Assembly (NCBI RefSeq): GCF_902499075.1
Contig: NZ_CABVPP010000002.1
Span: 1 to 64,000, forward strand
DNA length: 64,000 nt
Direction: 5' to 3'
Source: Burkholderia pseudomultivorans
Lineage (GTDB): Bacteria > Pseudomonadota > Gammaproteobacteria > Burkholderiales > Burkholderiaceae
A model generated the notes under the pieces. That model saw only the letters and a program-made list of their open reading frames with translations. It was not told the DNA's origin and did no database searches. Position numbers and translations under genes: made by a program. Shown here one piece after another: positions 36,225 through 46,900 of this stretch (position 1 is its first letter; each line of letters starts with the position of its first letter).

Positions 36225-36254
36225 AGCATACAACGAAAAAGCACGGTCGTTCAA
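36225..36254 (-). promoter_or_regulatory. Sigma-70 promoter with overlapping operator-like dyad, beta-oxidation operon
   Basis: On minus: TTGAAC (36249-36254), an 18-base spacer, TATGCT (36225-36230). The start point would be near 36218, about 80 bases before the ATG. GAACG-AC-CGTGC, which starts inside the -35 box, is a dyad with one mismatch to GAACG-NN-CGTTC, a shape used by TetR-family fatty-acid regulators. Repression by such a regulator is an inference. Confidence 0.55.
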
Positions 36255-36265
36255 TTTGATTTTTT

Positions 36266-36288
36266 CCCGATCCGGGGGCCGGATCGGG
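36266..36288. repeat. Hairpin between acyl-CoA ligase and fadB-type genes
   Basis: CCCGATCC (36266-36273) pairs with GGATCGGG (36281-36288) around a 7-base loop. T-run lies on the wrong side for termination of the minus-strand ligase transcript (AAAAAA follows the stem on minus). Role unknown. Confidence 0.4.
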
Positions 36289-36313
36289 CGACCGCGCGCA
36301 GCGGAAACCGGCG

Positions 36314-37957
36314 CTACGACTCGCAGACCGCGGTCGGCAGCACGTAGTCGCGGAAGGTCTCGCGCAGCTTCAGCTTCTGCAGCTTGCCGGTCGCGGTGTG
36401 CGGCAGCGATTCGACGAACACGACGTCGTCCGGAATCCACCATTTCGCGACCTTGCCTTCGTAGAACGCGAGCAACGCGTCGCGGCTCAGGTTCGCGCCG
36501 TCGCGCGGCACCACGACGAGCAGCGGGCGTTCGGTCCATTTCGGGTGCGCGCACGCGATGCAGGCGGCCTCGGCGACGCCCGGATGCGCGATCGCGACGT
36601 TCTCGATATCGATCGAGCTGATCCATTCGCCGCCCGACTTGATCACGTCCTTGCTGCGGTCGGTGATCTGCAGGAAGCCGTCGGGATCGATCGTCGCGAC
36701 GTCGCCGGTCGGGAACCAGCCGTCCGCGAGCGGCGATTCGTCGCTGCGGAAGTAGTGGTCGATCACCCACGGCCCGCGCACCTGCAGTTCGCCGAACGCG
36801 ACGCCGTCCCACGGCAGCTCGTGCCCGTCCTCGCCGACGATCCGCATGTCGACGCCGCAGATCACGCGCCCCTGTTTCTCGAGCAGCCGGCGCTGCGCGT
36901 CGAGCGGACGCTGCGACTGCGCCCAGTTGAGCTTCGCGAGCGTGCCGAGGGGCGACAGCTCGGTCATTCCCCACGCATGGATCACGCGCACGCCGTATTC
37001 GTCCTCGAACGTGCGCAGCATCGCGGGCGGGCACGCGGAGCCGCCGATCACCGTGCGGTTCAGCGTCGAGAAGCGCACGCCGGCCTCGCGCATGTAGTTC
37101 AGCAGCCCGAGCCACACGGTCGGCACGCCCGCGGAGAACGTCACGCGTTCGGCCTCCATCAGTTCGTACAGCGATTTCCCGTCGAGATCCTTGCCGGGCA
37201 GCACGAGCTTGCCGCCGGTGAGCGGCACCGCATACGGCAGCCCCCACGCGTTGACGTGGAACATCGGCACGACCGGCAGCACCGCATCCATCGCGGACAG
37301 GTTCATCGCGTCGGGCAGCGCGGCGCCGTAAGCGTGCAGCACCGTCGAGCGATGCGAGTACAGCACGCCCTTCGGATTGCCGGTCGTGCCCGACGTATAG
37401 CAGAGCCCCGACGCCTGCTGCTCGTCGAGGCGCGGCCAGTCGTAGCGGCCGTCCTCGGCGTCGACGAGCGTCTCGTAGCACAGGGTCGGCGTCGCGCCGG
37501 ACGGCAGGTGCGCGGCGTCGGTCATCGCGATCCAGCCCTTCACCTGTGGGCACTGCGGCGCGATCAGGTCGACCAGCGGCGCGAAATTGAGGTCGAACAG
37601 CACATAGCGGTCTTCCGCGTGATTGACGATGAACGCGATTTGCTCGGGAAACAGCCGCGGATTGATCGTGTGGCACACGGCGCCCATCCCGCCGATCGCG
37701 TAATACGCTTCCAGATGGCGATAGCCGTTCCAGGCCAGCGTGCCGACGCGGTCGCCCGATTCGACGCCGAGCCGCGCGAGCGCCTGGGCGAGCTGCTTCG
37801 CGCGGCGTTCGCAATCGCGATACGTGTAGCGATGCAGGTCGCCTTCCACGCGCCTCGACACGATCTCCGTATCGCCTGCGTGACGCGCGGCATGCGCGAT
37901 CAGCGAGGACACCAGCAGCGGCATATCCATCATCTGGCCCAGCAACGGCTTACCCAT
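36314..37957 (-). CDS. Long-chain fatty-acid--CoA ligase (acyl-CoA synthetase)
   Basis: 547 residues from the ATG at 37957, with GGGAGAA upstream. It is an ANL-superfamily adenylating enzyme. The P-loop [20 protein letters not shown] is near residue 178. The A5 motif [16 protein letters not shown] is near 320 and the hinge [17 protein letters not shown] near 430. The catalytic Lys is in [16 protein letters not shown] near 527. It activates fatty acids to acyl-CoA, feeding the beta-oxidation genes 175 bases downstream. Chain-length preference is unknown; related enzymes include medium-chain ligases. Confidence 0.94.
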   Translation of the reverse strand: MGKPLLGQMMDMPLLVSSLIAHAARHAGDTEIVSRRVEGDLHRYTYRDCERRAKQLAQALARLGVESGDRVGTLAWNGYRHLEAYYAIGGMGAVCHTINPRLFPEQIAFIVNHAEDRYVLFDLNFAPLVDLIAPQCPQVKGWIAMTDAAHLPSGATPTLCYETLVDAEDGRYDWPRLDEQQASGLCYTSGTTGNPKGVLYSHRSTVLHAYGAALPDAMNLSAMDAVLPVVPMFHVNAWGLPYAVPLTGGKLVLPGKDLDGKSLYELMEAERVTFSAGVPTVWLGLLNYMREAGVRFSTLNRTVIGGSACPPAMLRTFEDEYGVRVIHAWGMTELSPLGTLAKLNWAQSQRPLDAQRRLLEKQGRVICGVDMRIVGEDGHELPWDGVAFGELQVRGPWVIDHYFRSDESPLADGWFPTGDVATIDPDGFLQITDRSKDVIKSGGEWISSIDIENVAIAHPGVAEAACIACAHPKWTERPLLVVVPRDGANLSRDALLAFYEGKVAKWWIPDDVVFVESLPHTATGKLQKLKLRETFRDYVLPTAVCES

Positions 37958-38111
37958 CGTCTTGTTCTCCCTGAAGGACGCGAATCGGTGCACAGCCTCG
38001 AACCGGCGGCGCCCGTCGACGGCCCGGACGGGCGTGGCGCAGCGCGCGCGAGCCGCCATGCGGGCGGCGCGGCGCCGCCTTACAATATCGGCTTACCCAG
38101 AGGCGCTCAAC

Positions 38112-39680
38112 ATGTCGTTTTCCCGAAGCGCAGCCGACCCGGCTGACACTCTCCCCGACCTCGCCGCCACGCTCGGCGCGCCCGCCGACGGCGCGTTCGT
38201 CCGGCTCGGCGACGCGTTCCATACGCGCCTGCCGGCCGCGCCGCTGCCCGCGCCGTACGTGGTCGGCTTTTCCGACGAAGTCGCACGGCTGCTCGGCCTG
38301 CCCGCGTCGCTCGCCGCGCAGCCCGGCTTCGCCGAGCTGTTCGCCGGCAATCCGACGCGCGACTGGCCCGCTCACGCGCTGCCGTACGCGTCGGTGTACT
38401 CGGGCCACCAGTTCGGCGTGTGGGCCGGCCAGCTCGGCGACGGCCGCGCGCTGACGGTCGGCGAGTTGGCCGGCGTCGACGGCCGCCGCTACGAGCTGCA
38501 GTTGAAGGGCGGCGGCCGCACGCCGTACTCGCGCATGGGCGACGGCCGCGCGGTGCTGCGCTCGTCGATCCGCGAATTCCTGTGCTCGGAAGCGATGCAT
38601 CACCTCGGCATCCCGACCACGCGCGCGCTGACGGTGATCGGCTCCGACCAGCCGGTGATCCGCGAGGAAATCGAGACGTCGGCCGTCGTCACGCGCGTGT
38701 CCGAGAGCTTCGTGCGCTTCGGTCACTTCGAGCACTTCTTCTCGAACGATCGCCCCGACCTGCTGCGCCAGCTCGCCGATCACGTGATCGAGCGCTTCTA
38801 TCCCGAGTGCCGCGACGCCGACGATCCGTATCTCGCGCTGCTCGAAACCGCGACGCTGCGCACGGCCGACCTCGTCGCGCAATGGCAGGCCGTCGGCTTC
38901 TGCCACGGCGTGATGAACACCGACAACATGTCGATCCTCGGCCTGACGATCGACTACGGCCCGTTCGGCTTCGTCGACGCATTCGACGCGAACCACATCT
39001 GCAACCACTCGGACACGAGCGGCCGCTACGCGTACCGGATGCAGCCGCGCATCGCGCACTGGAACTGCTACTGCCTCGCGCAGGCGCTGCTGCCGCTGAT
39101 CGGGCTGCAGCACGGCATCGCCGACGACGATGCGCGCGCCGAACGCGCGGTCGAGGATGCGCAGGCCGTGCTCGCGAAATTCCCGGAACGCTTCGGCCCC
39201 GCGCTCGAACGCGCGATGCGCGCGAAGCTCGGCCTCGAACTCGAACGCGACAACGATGCGGCGCTCGCGAACCAGCTGCTCGAGACGATGCATGCGAGCC
39301 ACGCGGACTTCACGCTGACGTTCCGCCGCCTCGCGCAATTGTCGAAGCACGACGCGAGCCGCGACGCGCCGGTGCGCGACCTGTTCGTCGATCGCGACGC
39401 GTTCGATGCCTGGGCGAACCTCTACCGCGCGCGACTGTCCGACGAAACGCGCGACGACGCCGCGCGCGCCGCCGCGATGAATCGCGTGAACCCGAAATAC
39501 GTGCTGCGCAACCATCTGGCCGAAGTCGCGATCCGGCGCGCGAAGGAAAAGGATTTTTCCGAAGTCGAGCGGCTCGCGCAGGTGCTGCGCCGCCCGTTCG
39601 ACGAACAGCCGGAGCACGAATCGTACGCGGCGCTGCCGCCCGACTGGGCCGGCTCGCTCGAAGTGAGCTGCTCGTCGTAA
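38112..39680 (+). CDS. selO: Protein adenylyltransferase SelO (YdiU)
   Basis: 522 residues, full length. It is a pseudokinase-fold enzyme that transfers AMP to Ser/Thr/Tyr of target proteins, linked to redox stress. Seen: [90 protein letters not shown]. The chain ends in CSS; that Cys occupies the position of selenocysteine in vertebrate SelO. A TACAAT at 38081-38086 may be its -10. It is followed 37 bases later by msrB. Divergent from the acyl-CoA ligase. Confidence 0.95.
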   Translation: MSFSRSAADPADTLPDLAATLGAPADGAFVRLGDAFHTRLPAAPLPAPYVVGFSDEVARLLGLPASLAAQPGFAELFAGNPTRDWPAHALPYASVYSGHQFGVWAGQLGDGRALTVGELAGVDGRRYELQLKGGGRTPYSRMGDGRAVLRSSIREFLCSEAMHHLGIPTTRALTVIGSDQPVIREEIETSAVVTRVSESFVRFGHFEHFFSNDRPDLLRQLADHVIERFYPECRDADDPYLALLETATLRTADLVAQWQAVGFCHGVMNTDNMSILGLTIDYGPFGFVDAFDANHICNHSDTSGRYAYRMQPRIAHWNCYCLAQALLPLIGLQHGIADDDARAERAVEDAQAVLAKFPERFGPALERAMRAKLGLELERDNDAALANQLLETMHASHADFTLTFRRLAQLSKHDASRDAPVRDLFVDRDAFDAWANLYRARLSDETRDDAARAAAMNRVNPKYVLRNHLAEVAIRRAKEKDFSEVERLAQVLRRPFDEQPEHESYAALPPDWAGSLEVSCSS

Positions 39681-39717
39681 CCCGCGCATCTCGACCGACC
39701 GATCAGGAGAACCCCAC

Positions 39718-40149
39718 ATGTCCCACGATTCCGACGACAAGACCTTCCCGTACCGGAAGGACGACGCCGAGCTGCGCCGCCGCCTCACGCCGCTGCAGTA
39801 CGAGGTCACGCAGCATGCGGCGACCGAGCGCGCGTTCACCGGCGAATACACCGACACCGAAGACGCCGGCATCTACCGCTGCGTCGTCTGCAGCACGCCG
39901 CTGTTCGAGTCCGGCGCGAAATTCCACTCGGGCTGCGGCTGGCCCAGCTACTTCAAGCCGCTGAACGGCGAGGTGATCGACGAGCGGCTCGACCGCTCGC
40001 ACGGGATGGTGCGCGTCGAGGTCCGCTGCAACCATTGCGGCGCGCATCTCGGCCACGTGTTCGAGGACGGCCCGCGCGACAAGACCGGTTTGCGGTACTG
40101 CATCAATTCGGCTGCGTTAAACTTCGAGTCCCGACCCGAAAACGAATGA
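39718..40149 (+). CDS. msrB: Peptide-methionine (R)-S-oxide reductase
   Basis: 143 residues. It reduces the R form of methionine sulfoxide in proteins. Two CxxC pairs hold the structural zinc ([11 protein letters not shown] near 55 and [18 protein letters not shown] near 103). The catalytic Cys is in [13 protein letters not shown] near 131, and the substrate motif [12 protein letters not shown] is present. AGGAGA precedes the ATG. It lies between selO and yciB in the same direction, so oxidative-damage repair is probably co-expressed with the AMP-transferase. Confidence 0.97.
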   Translation: MSHDSDDKTFPYRKDDAELRRRLTPLQYEVTQHAATERAFTGEYTDTEDAGIYRCVVCSTPLFESGAKFHSGCGWPSYFKPLNGEVIDERLDRSHGMVRVEVRCNHCGAHLGHVFEDGPRDKTGLRYCINSAALNFESRPENE

Positions 40150-40293
40150 GCGGCGCCGGGCGGATCGATGGGGCGACCCTCGCGGGGCGACCTTCGCGGC
40201 GCGGCCCCCGCGGCTTGCCGCGATCCGCCCCGGCGGCGCCCGGCGGGTCCCTACAACGGTGAAAGGCCGGCCTTTCACGCAGCTGCGAGCGCC

Positions 40294-40824
40294 ATGAAAT
40301 TCCTGTTCGATCTGTTTCCGATCATCCTGTTTTTCGCCGCCTTCAAGGTCTGGGGCATCTTCACCGCCACCGCCGTCGCGATCGCCGCGACACTGGCCCA
40401 GGTCGCCTGGGTCGCCTTCCGGCACCGGAAGGTCGACACGATGCTGTGGGTCAGCCTCGGCGTGATCGTCGTCTTCGGTGGCGCCACCCTCGTCCTGCAC
40501 GACGAGAAATTCATTCAATGGAAACCGACTGTGCTGTACTGGCTGTTTGCGATCGGGCTGCTCGCCGCGCGCTATGCGTTCGGCAACAACCTGATCGAGA
40601 AGATGATGGGCAAGCAGCTGACGCTGCCGCATCCCGTGTGGGACAAGCTCAACGTTGCGTGGGCGCTGTTCTTCGCCGTGCTCGGCGTGGCGAACCTGTA
40701 CGTGGTGCACAACTTCACCGAATCGCAATGGGTGAACTTCAAGCTGTTCGGCACGACGGGCGCGATGGTGGTGTTCATCATCCTGCAGAGCCTGTGGCTC
40801 ACGAAGTACCTGAAGGACGAATGA
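40294..40824 (+). CDS. yciB: Inner membrane septation protein A (YciB/IspZ)
   Basis: 176 residues, exactly the family length. Five hydrophobic segments are spread through [78 protein letters not shown] and [13 protein letters not shown]. YciB interacts with cell-elongation and division proteins in E. coli. The start was chosen over an upstream frame for its [10 protein letters not shown] consensus. BolA begins one base after this stop. Confidence 0.95.
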   Translation: MKFLFDLFPIILFFAAFKVWGIFTATAVAIAATLAQVAWVAFRHRKVDTMLWVSLGVIVVFGGATLVLHDEKFIQWKPTVLYWLFAIGLLAARYAFGNNLIEKMMGKQLTLPHPVWDKLNVAWALFFAVLGVANLYVVHNFTESQWVNFKLFGTTGAMVVFIILQSLWLTKYLKDE

Positions 40825-40825
40825 C

Positions 40826-41143
40826 ATGACGGACGCTTTTCTCGATGCGTCGCCCGACGCGCGCATCGCGCTGATCGAGGCGCGCCTGACCGCCGCGCTG
40901 TCGCCTGCCTCGCTCGCGGTGCGCGACGACAGCGCGCAGCACGCGGGCCACGCCGGCGCCGCGGCGGGCGGCCACTATACGGTCACGATCGTGTCGGCCG
41001 CGTTCGCCGGCAAGCCGCGCGTCGCGCGGCACCGGCTGGTGTATGATGCGCTCGCCGATGCGATGCAGCGCGGCATTCACGCGCTCGCGATCGTGGCTTA
41101 CACGCCCGAAGAATTCAACGAATCTTCCATCAAGTCTCATTAG
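40826..41143 (+). CDS. bolA: BolA family protein
   Basis: 105 residues. The fold shows IALIEARLTAALSPASLAVRDDSAQHAGH, GGHYTVTIVSAAFAGKPRVARHRLVYDALADAM and IHALAIVAYTPEEF. The central His of RHRLVY and the conserved His of the loop are the usual [2Fe-2S] ligands shared with monothiol glutaredoxins. BolA/IbaG proteins handle Fe-S trafficking and morphology. It starts one base after yciB and ends 9 bases before the parvulin gene, so it is within the operon. Confidence 0.92.
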   Translation: MTDAFLDASPDARIALIEARLTAALSPASLAVRDDSAQHAGHAGAAAGGHYTVTIVSAAFAGKPRVARHRLVYDALADAMQRGIHALAIVAYTPEEFNESSIKSH

Positions 41144-41152
41144 GAATTCCCG

Positions 41153-41935
41153 ATGATCCTGAAATCCCCCCGCCTGTGGGTCGCAGCGGCCGCGTTTGCC
41201 GCCGCGCCGGCCTTCGCCCAGAACATCGCCGTCGTCAACGGCACGCCGATTCCGAAGTCGCGCGCCGACGCGATGGTCGCGCAGCTCGTCCAACAAGGCC
41301 AGACCGACAGCCCGCAACTGCAGCAGGCCGTGCGTCAGGAACTCGTGAACCGCGAAATCCTGATGCAGGAAGCGGTCCGCCGCGGCATCCCGAACCGGGC
41401 CGACGTGAAGGCGCAGGTCGCCGTCGCGCAGCAGACCGTCGTGCTGCGCGCGATGATCGAGGACTTCCTGAAGAAGAACCAGCCGACCGACGCCGAAGTG
41501 AAGGCGCGCTACGACGATCTCGTGAAGGGCGTCGGCGGCAACCGCGAATATCACCTGCACCACATCCTCGTCGACAACGAGCAGCAGGCGAAGGACCTGA
41601 TCGCGAAGATCAAGGCCGGTGCGAAGTTCGAGGACCTGGCCAAGCAGTACTCGAAGGATCCGGGTTCGGGCAAGAACGGCGGCGACCTCGACTGGTCGGA
41701 TCCGAAGGCCTACGTGCCGGAATTCGCGGCGGCCGCGCAGAAGCTGCAGAAGGGCCAGATGACCGACGAGCCGGTGAAAACGCAGTTCGGCTGGCACATC
41801 ATCCGCGTCGACGACATTCGCGACGTCGCCCCGCCGCCGTTCGACCAGGTGAAGGCGCAGATCGCGCAGCAGCTCGTGCAGCAGAAGCTGCAAGCGTTCG
41901 AGGAAGGCCTGCGCCAGCAGGCGAAGATCCAGTAA
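41153..41935 (+). CDS. Periplasmic parvulin-type peptidyl-prolyl cis-trans isomerase
   Basis: 260 residues. A signal peptide (MILKSPRLWVAAAAFAAAPAFA, cleaved near 22) is followed by a SurA-like N-terminal helix region (VVNGTPIPKSRADAMVAQLV). The PpiC rotamase domain is at about residues 130-225: YHLHHILVDNEQQAKDLIAKI, FEDLAKQYSKDPGSGKNGGDLDW and PVKTQFGWHIIRVDDIRD. It should help outer-membrane protein folding. It closes the msrB-yciB-bolA run and is followed by a strong terminator. Confidence 0.94.
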   Translation: MILKSPRLWVAAAAFAAAPAFAQNIAVVNGTPIPKSRADAMVAQLVQQGQTDSPQLQQAVRQELVNREILMQEAVRRGIPNRADVKAQVAVAQQTVVLRAMIEDFLKKNQPTDAEVKARYDDLVKGVGGNREYHLHHILVDNEQQAKDLIAKIKAGAKFEDLAKQYSKDPGSGKNGGDLDWSDPKAYVPEFAAAAQKLQKGQMTDEPVKTQFGWHIIRVDDIRDVAPPPFDQVKAQIAQQLVQQKLQAFEEGLRQQAKIQ

Positions 41936-41960
41936 CGCTGACGGCGAACTTCGCCGGTGC

Positions 41961-41988
41961 AAAGGCCGCCCCTCGGAGCGGCCTTTTT
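41961..41988 (+). terminator. Rho-independent terminator of the msrB-yciB-bolA-parvulin operon
   Basis: AAAGGCCGC (41961-41969) pairs with GCGGCCTTT (41978-41986) around an 8-base loop, followed by TT. Confidence 0.9.
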
Positions 41989-42075
41989 CATTTCGCGCGC
42001 GCCGGCGCTGTTCCGGCTGCCGGCTGCGCTTGCATCGCCCTTCCGTCCCGAGGCATCGCCGCGCGCGACGCCCCG

Positions 42076-43239
42076 CTACGCCTCCACCGCGCCCGCCCGC
42101 CTCGGCCGCCCCGTCGCGAACATCTTCGCGAAAAACGCCAGCACCGGCCGCTCGACCAGCCGGTAAGCGCCGGCGCCGATCGCGGCGGCCAGCGCAATCC
42201 CGCCCGCGACGATCCAGTCCGCGCCGATCTGCTGCCCCGCACCGTGCTTGAGCGCCGTCGCTATGCCTGCCACGACGAAACCGTGTGTCAGGTAGATCGA
42301 ATACGACGCGTCGCCGAGAAACACGAGGCCGCGCAAGCCAACCGGCCGCACGCTGTCGATCAGCACCGCGCCCAGCACCAGCATGAACGCGGGGCCGCCG
42401 TAAAGCAGCGCGCGCGGCGCATGGCCGACGAACAGTTCCATCGGCGGATTGCCGACCCCGTCCGCACCGGCCAGTGCCGCGCCGAACAGGCCCAGCACAC
42501 CGACGCTCGCCAGCAACACGCCGGCGCGCCACGTCGCGGCCGATGTCCAGCCCGCGCGAGCGTACGCATACGCAATCGACGCGACGATGCCGAGCAGGAA
42601 TTCGACGATCAGTTGCGCGCAGGTCAGCGTCGTGACGGAAGTCGGCGCGTCGAGCAGATAGCTGGCCAGGCCGATCGTCAGGAACACGCCCGCGAGAAAC
42701 GGCAGCAACAGGCGGCGCAGCCCCAGCATGATGGCGGCGGCGAATGCGAGATAAAAGTAGAACTCGTAGCCGAGCGTCCAGCCCTGTTCGAGAAACGGCC
42801 GCCAGACGCCGTCCTGGTTCGGCGCGGGCCACAGGAGGTACGAGCAGATCAGGTAATGCAGCGTCGGATGGTGCGTCTTCAGCACGGCGTGCATGCCCCA
42901 CATCGCGACGAGTGCCGTGGTCCACAGCCAGTACAGCGGGTAGATCCGCAGCGCCCGCCGCCGCAGGAAGCGGCCGGCGGCCGCGCAGCCCGCCGTGTCG
43001 CGCCGGTGCGTATGGAAGATGATGAACCCGCTGATCACGAAGAACAGATCGACGCCCGCGTTGCCGATCGCGGCGAAATTGCGCGTATTGATCCACGCGG
43101 GCGCGTGATGATAGATCGCCATCGCCGCCGCGAAATGCCAGAACGCGACCAGCAACGCCGCGACGGCCCGCAGGATCTGGATCGAGTGCAGGTGCGCATG
43201 CGTGCCGCGCGAACTGCCGCCGTTGCTGTCCGATTCCAT
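42076..43239 (-). CDS. Acyltransferase family 3 (OafA/YrhL-like) membrane protein
   Basis: 387 residues from the ATG at 43239 with GGAGG 8 bases upstream. About ten transmembrane segments. The catalytic-type first segment IQILRAVAALLVAFWHFAAA carries the conserved Arg and His. VDLFFVISGFIIFHTHRRD and RRRALRIYPLYWLWTTALVA follow. The late FLGDASYSIYLTHGFVVAG and YRLVERPVLAFFAKMF are standard for the family. It transfers an acyl (often acetyl) group onto an exported sugar or glycan. The target is unknown; no polysaccharide cluster adjoins it. Confidence 0.9.
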   Translation of the reverse strand: MESDSNGGSSRGTHAHLHSIQILRAVAALLVAFWHFAAAMAIYHHAPAWINTRNFAAIGNAGVDLFFVISGFIIFHTHRRDTAGCAAAGRFLRRRALRIYPLYWLWTTALVAMWGMHAVLKTHHPTLHYLICSYLLWPAPNQDGVWRPFLEQGWTLGYEFYFYLAFAAAIMLGLRRLLLPFLAGVFLTIGLASYLLDAPTSVTTLTCAQLIVEFLLGIVASIAYAYARAGWTSAATWRAGVLLASVGVLGLFGAALAGADGVGNPPMELFVGHAPRALLYGGPAFMLVLGAVLIDSVRPVGLRGLVFLGDASYSIYLTHGFVVAGIATALKHGAGQQIGADWIVAGGIALAAAIGAGAYRLVERPVLAFFAKMFATGRPRRAGAVEA

Positions 43240-43367
43240 CCGGTTGCCTCCGTTCAAGCGAGCAGCGTAGCAAGGGCGGACCGCCGATTCCGTGTGCCGG
43301 GTCACCGAAACGCGATCGGACAGTCCCGGCGGCAGGCATCGGCAAACGAACGCAACGACGCGGATGT

Positions 43368-43393
43368 AAAAAAGCCGCCCCGAAGAGCGGCTT
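43368..43393 (-). terminator. Rho-independent terminator of the purL-GNAT pair
   Basis: AAGCCGC (43372-43378) pairs with GCGGCTT (43387-43393). On minus TTTTTT follows the stem (A's at 43368-43373), about 47 bases after the GNAT stop. Confidence 0.85.
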
Positions 43394-43440
43394 GCGATAT
43401 TCGGCGCGGCGCGTGCATGCGCGACCGGCGCGCCGATGCG

Positions 43441-43986
43441 CTACACCGGATAGAACGCGTCGTGATAACGGACCTCGCCCGACGGCCGCGGCGCGGCCTC
43501 GTCGAGCGGCTGAGCGAGGAAATACCCGGCCGGCGCGCCCGGAAACACGATGTCGCCGAACGGCGCGAACCCGAAGCGCACATAGTACGCGGGCTCGCCG
43601 AGCACGACGCAGCCGCGCGCGCCGAGCCGGCGCAACGCGTCGAGCCCCGTGCGCACGAGCCCCGCGCCGACGCTGCGCCGCTGGCAATCGGGCGACACCG
43701 CAAGCGGCGCGAGCCCGTACCAGCGCTGTGCGCCGGCCGGCTCGCCGCCGATCGACACCGGCGAGAACGCAGCGTGTCCGATCACGCGCCCGTCGCGTTC
43801 CGCGACGAGCGACACGCTCAATGCGCCGTCCGCACGCAGCGTATCGACGATCCGCCGCTCGAACTGCCCGTGCTGCGGTTCGTCCGCGAACGCCGCGACG
43901 ATCACGCGGGCGATCGCGTCGACGTCGCGCGGGCGCTCGTCGCGCAGCGTGACGACGTCGACCGGCGCGTTCGGGTCGAACCACAC
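43441..43986 (-). CDS. GNAT family N-acetyltransferase (YhbS-like)
   Basis: 181 residues from a GTG at 43986, five bases after the purL stop; no ATG precedes the conserved region. The fold is VTLRDERPRDVDAIARVIVAAF, VAERDGRVIGHAAFSPVSIGG, WYGLAPLAVSPDCQRRSVGAGLVRTGLDALRRLGARGCVVLGEP and YYVRFGFAPFGDI. The CoA loop reads QRRSVGAG, with Ser at the first glycine position. The LAPLAV and EPAYYVRFGF lines resemble the YhbS group. Substrate unknown. Tight spacing implies co-translation with purL and shared transcription to the terminator at 43368-43393. Confidence 0.85.
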   Translation of the reverse strand: MWFDPNAPVDVVTLRDERPRDVDAIARVIVAAFADEPQHGQFERRIVDTLRADGALSVSLVAERDGRVIGHAAFSPVSIGGEPAGAQRWYGLAPLAVSPDCQRRSVGAGLVRTGLDALRRLGARGCVVLGEPAYYVRFGFAPFGDIVFPGAPAGYFLAQPLDEAAPRPSGEVRYHDAFYPV

Positions 43987-43991
43987 GACGA

Positions 43992-46900
43992 TCAGCCGAT
44001 CCAGCGGCGCGCGTTGCGGAACACGCGCATCCACGGGCTCGCTTCGCCCCAGCTTTCCGGGTGCCAGCTCATCGTGACCGTGCGGTGCACGCGCTCCATG
44101 TGCGGCATCAGCACGGTGAAGCGGCCGTCGGCCGTCGTCACCGACGTGATGCCGGCCGGCGAACCGTTCGGGTTGAACGGATAGCGCTCGGTCGCCTCGC
44201 CGCGGTGGTCGACGTAGCGCATCGCGACCGCGACGCGCTCGATGTCGCCCTGCTGCGAGAAATCCGCATAGCCTTCGCCGTGCGCGACCGCGACCGGAAT
44301 CCGCGAGCCTTCCATCCCCGCGAAGAAGATCGACGGCGACGACTGCACCTCGACGAACGAGAAGCGTGCCTCGAACTGCTCCGACTTGTTGCGCGTGAAC
44401 TTCGGCCAGGCTTCCGCGCCCGGGATCATCGACGCGATGCTCGACAGCATCTGGCAACCGTTGCAGATGCCGAGCGCGAACGTGTCGGGACGCGCGAAGA
44501 AGGCCGAGAACATGTCGGCGAGGTTCGCGTTGAAGCGGATCGTCTTCGCCCAGCCTTCGCCCGCACCCAGCACGTCGCCGTACGAGAAGCCGCCGCACGC
44601 GACCGCGCCCGCGAAATCGGCGAGCGACGCGCGGCCCGCGAGCAGGTCGCTCATGTGCACGTCGTGCGCGTCGAAGCCCGCGCGGTCGAACGCATAGGCC
44701 GTCTCAAGATGCGAGTTCACGCCCTGCTCGCGCAGGATCGCGACGCGCGGCCGTGCGCCCGTCGCGATGAACGGCGCGGCGACGTCGTCGGCCGGATCGA
44801 AGCTCAGCACCGGCGAGAGGCCCGGATCGGCCGCGTCGAGCAGCGCGTCGTATTCGGCATCCGCGCACGCGGGGTTGTCGCGCAGGCGCGCGATGCGCCA
44901 GCTTACTTCGCTCCACGCGCGATGGAGTTCGACACGCGGCGCGTCGAAGATCTTCTTCGCGTCGCGGTACACCTCGATCACGTCGCGCTCGTTGACCGTA
45001 CCGATCACGTGCGAACAGGTCGACAGGCCGAATTCGCGCAGCGCGCCGAGCACCGCGTCGCGATCGGCCGCACGCACCTGCACGACCGCGCCGAGTTCTT
45101 CGGAGAACAGCGCGCGCAGCGTGCGGTCGTCGCGACGGCCGCTCGTCTGCTTCGCCCAGTCCTTCGCGTCGCCGTAGTCCGATTCGTGGTTCGCGTCGAG
45201 CGTCAGCATGTCGACGTTCAGCGACACGCCGGCGTGGCCCGCGAACGCCATTTCGCACACCGTCGCCCACAGGCCGCCGTCCGAGCGGTCGTGATACGCG
45301 AGCAGCTTGCCCTGCGCGTTCAGCGACTGGATCGCGGCGAAGAAGCGCTTCAGGTCTTCCGGATCGTCGACGTCGGGCGTCGTGTCGCCGACCTGCTGCG
45401 TGACCTGCGCGAAGATGCTGCCGCCCATCCGGTTCTTGCCGCGGCCGAGATCGATCGCGATCAGCACGCTGTCGCCGGCGTCCGCGACGCGGCGCAGTTG
45501 CGGCGTCAGGTGGCGGCGCACGTCTTCGACCGACGCGAACGCGGAGATGATCAGCGACACCGGCGCGACCACTTCCTTCGCGACGCCCTGCTCGTCCCAC
45601 TTGGTCTTCATCGACAGCGAGTCCTTGCCGACCGGGATGCCGATGCCGAGCGCCGGGCACAGCTCCATGCCGATCGCCTTCACGGTGTCGAACAGCGCGG
45701 CGTCCTCGCCGGCCGTGCCGCACGCGGCCATCCAGTTCGCCGACAGCTTCAGCTTGTCGAGCGACGCGATCGGCGCGCTCGCGATGTTGGTGATCGCCTC
45801 GCCGACGGCCATCCGGCCCGAGGCCGGCGCATCGATCACCGCGAGCGGCGTGCGCTCGGCCATCGTCATCGCCTCGCCCTTGAAGCCCGCATAGTCGAGC
45901 GCGGTGATCGCGCAGTCGGCCACCGGCACCTGCCACGGGCCAACCATCTGGTCGCGCACCGACGTGCCGCCGACCGAGCGGTCGCCGATCGTGATCAGGA
46001 ACGACTTGCTCGCGACCGTCGGGTGCTTCAGCACGTCGACCGCAACTTCGGACAGCGCGATGCCGGTCACGTCGACCGGCGCGCGCTCGGTCGTCACGCG
46101 CGCGACGTCGCGGTGCATGCGCGGCGGCTTGCCGAGCAGCACGTCCATCGGCATGTCGACCGGGTACGCATCCGCGCCGCTCGCCTGGTCGTCGACGAGT
46201 TGCAGCTGGAGTTCGTCGGTCGCGACGCCGACCACCGAGAACGGGCAGCGCTCGCGCGCGCAGATCGCCTCGAAGCGCGGCAGGTCGGCCGGTGCGATCG
46301 CCAGCACGTAGCGCTCCTGCGCCTCGTTCGACCAGATTTCGCGCGGCGACAGGCCCGACTCCTCGAGCGCGACCTTGCGCAGCTCGAAGCGCGCGCCCTT
46401 GCCCGCGCCGTCGACGATTTCGGGGAATGCGTTCGACAGGCCGCCCGCGCCGACATCGTGGATGCTCAGGATCGGGTTGTCCGCGCCGAGCTGCCAGCAG
46501 CCGTTGATCACTTCCTGCGCGCGGCGCTCGATTTCCGGGTTGCCGCGCTGCACCGAGTCGAAATCGAGCTCGGCCGTGTTCGCGCCAGTCGCCATCGAGC
46601 TCGCGGCGCCGCCGCCCATCCCGATCCGCATGCCGGGGCCGCCGATCTGGATCAGCAGCGAGCCGGCCGGCACGTCGTGCTTGTGCGTATGCTGGTCCGC
46701 GATGTTGCCGAGCCCGCCCGCGATCATGATCGGCTTGTGATAGCCGCGCACGGTGCCGCCGACGTTCTGCTCGTACACGCGGAAGTAGCCGCCGAGGTTC
46801 GGCCGGCCGAATTCGTTGTTGAACGCGGCGCCGCCGAGCGGGCCGTCGATCATGATCTGCAGCGGCGACGCGATGCGGTCCGGACGGCCGTACGGGCCGT

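Noticed and set aside
36266-36288. Hairpin as terminator of the acyl-CoA ligase transcript.
   Set aside because: It lies upstream of the ligase stop region in the wrong place and is followed by A's, not T's, on the minus strand.
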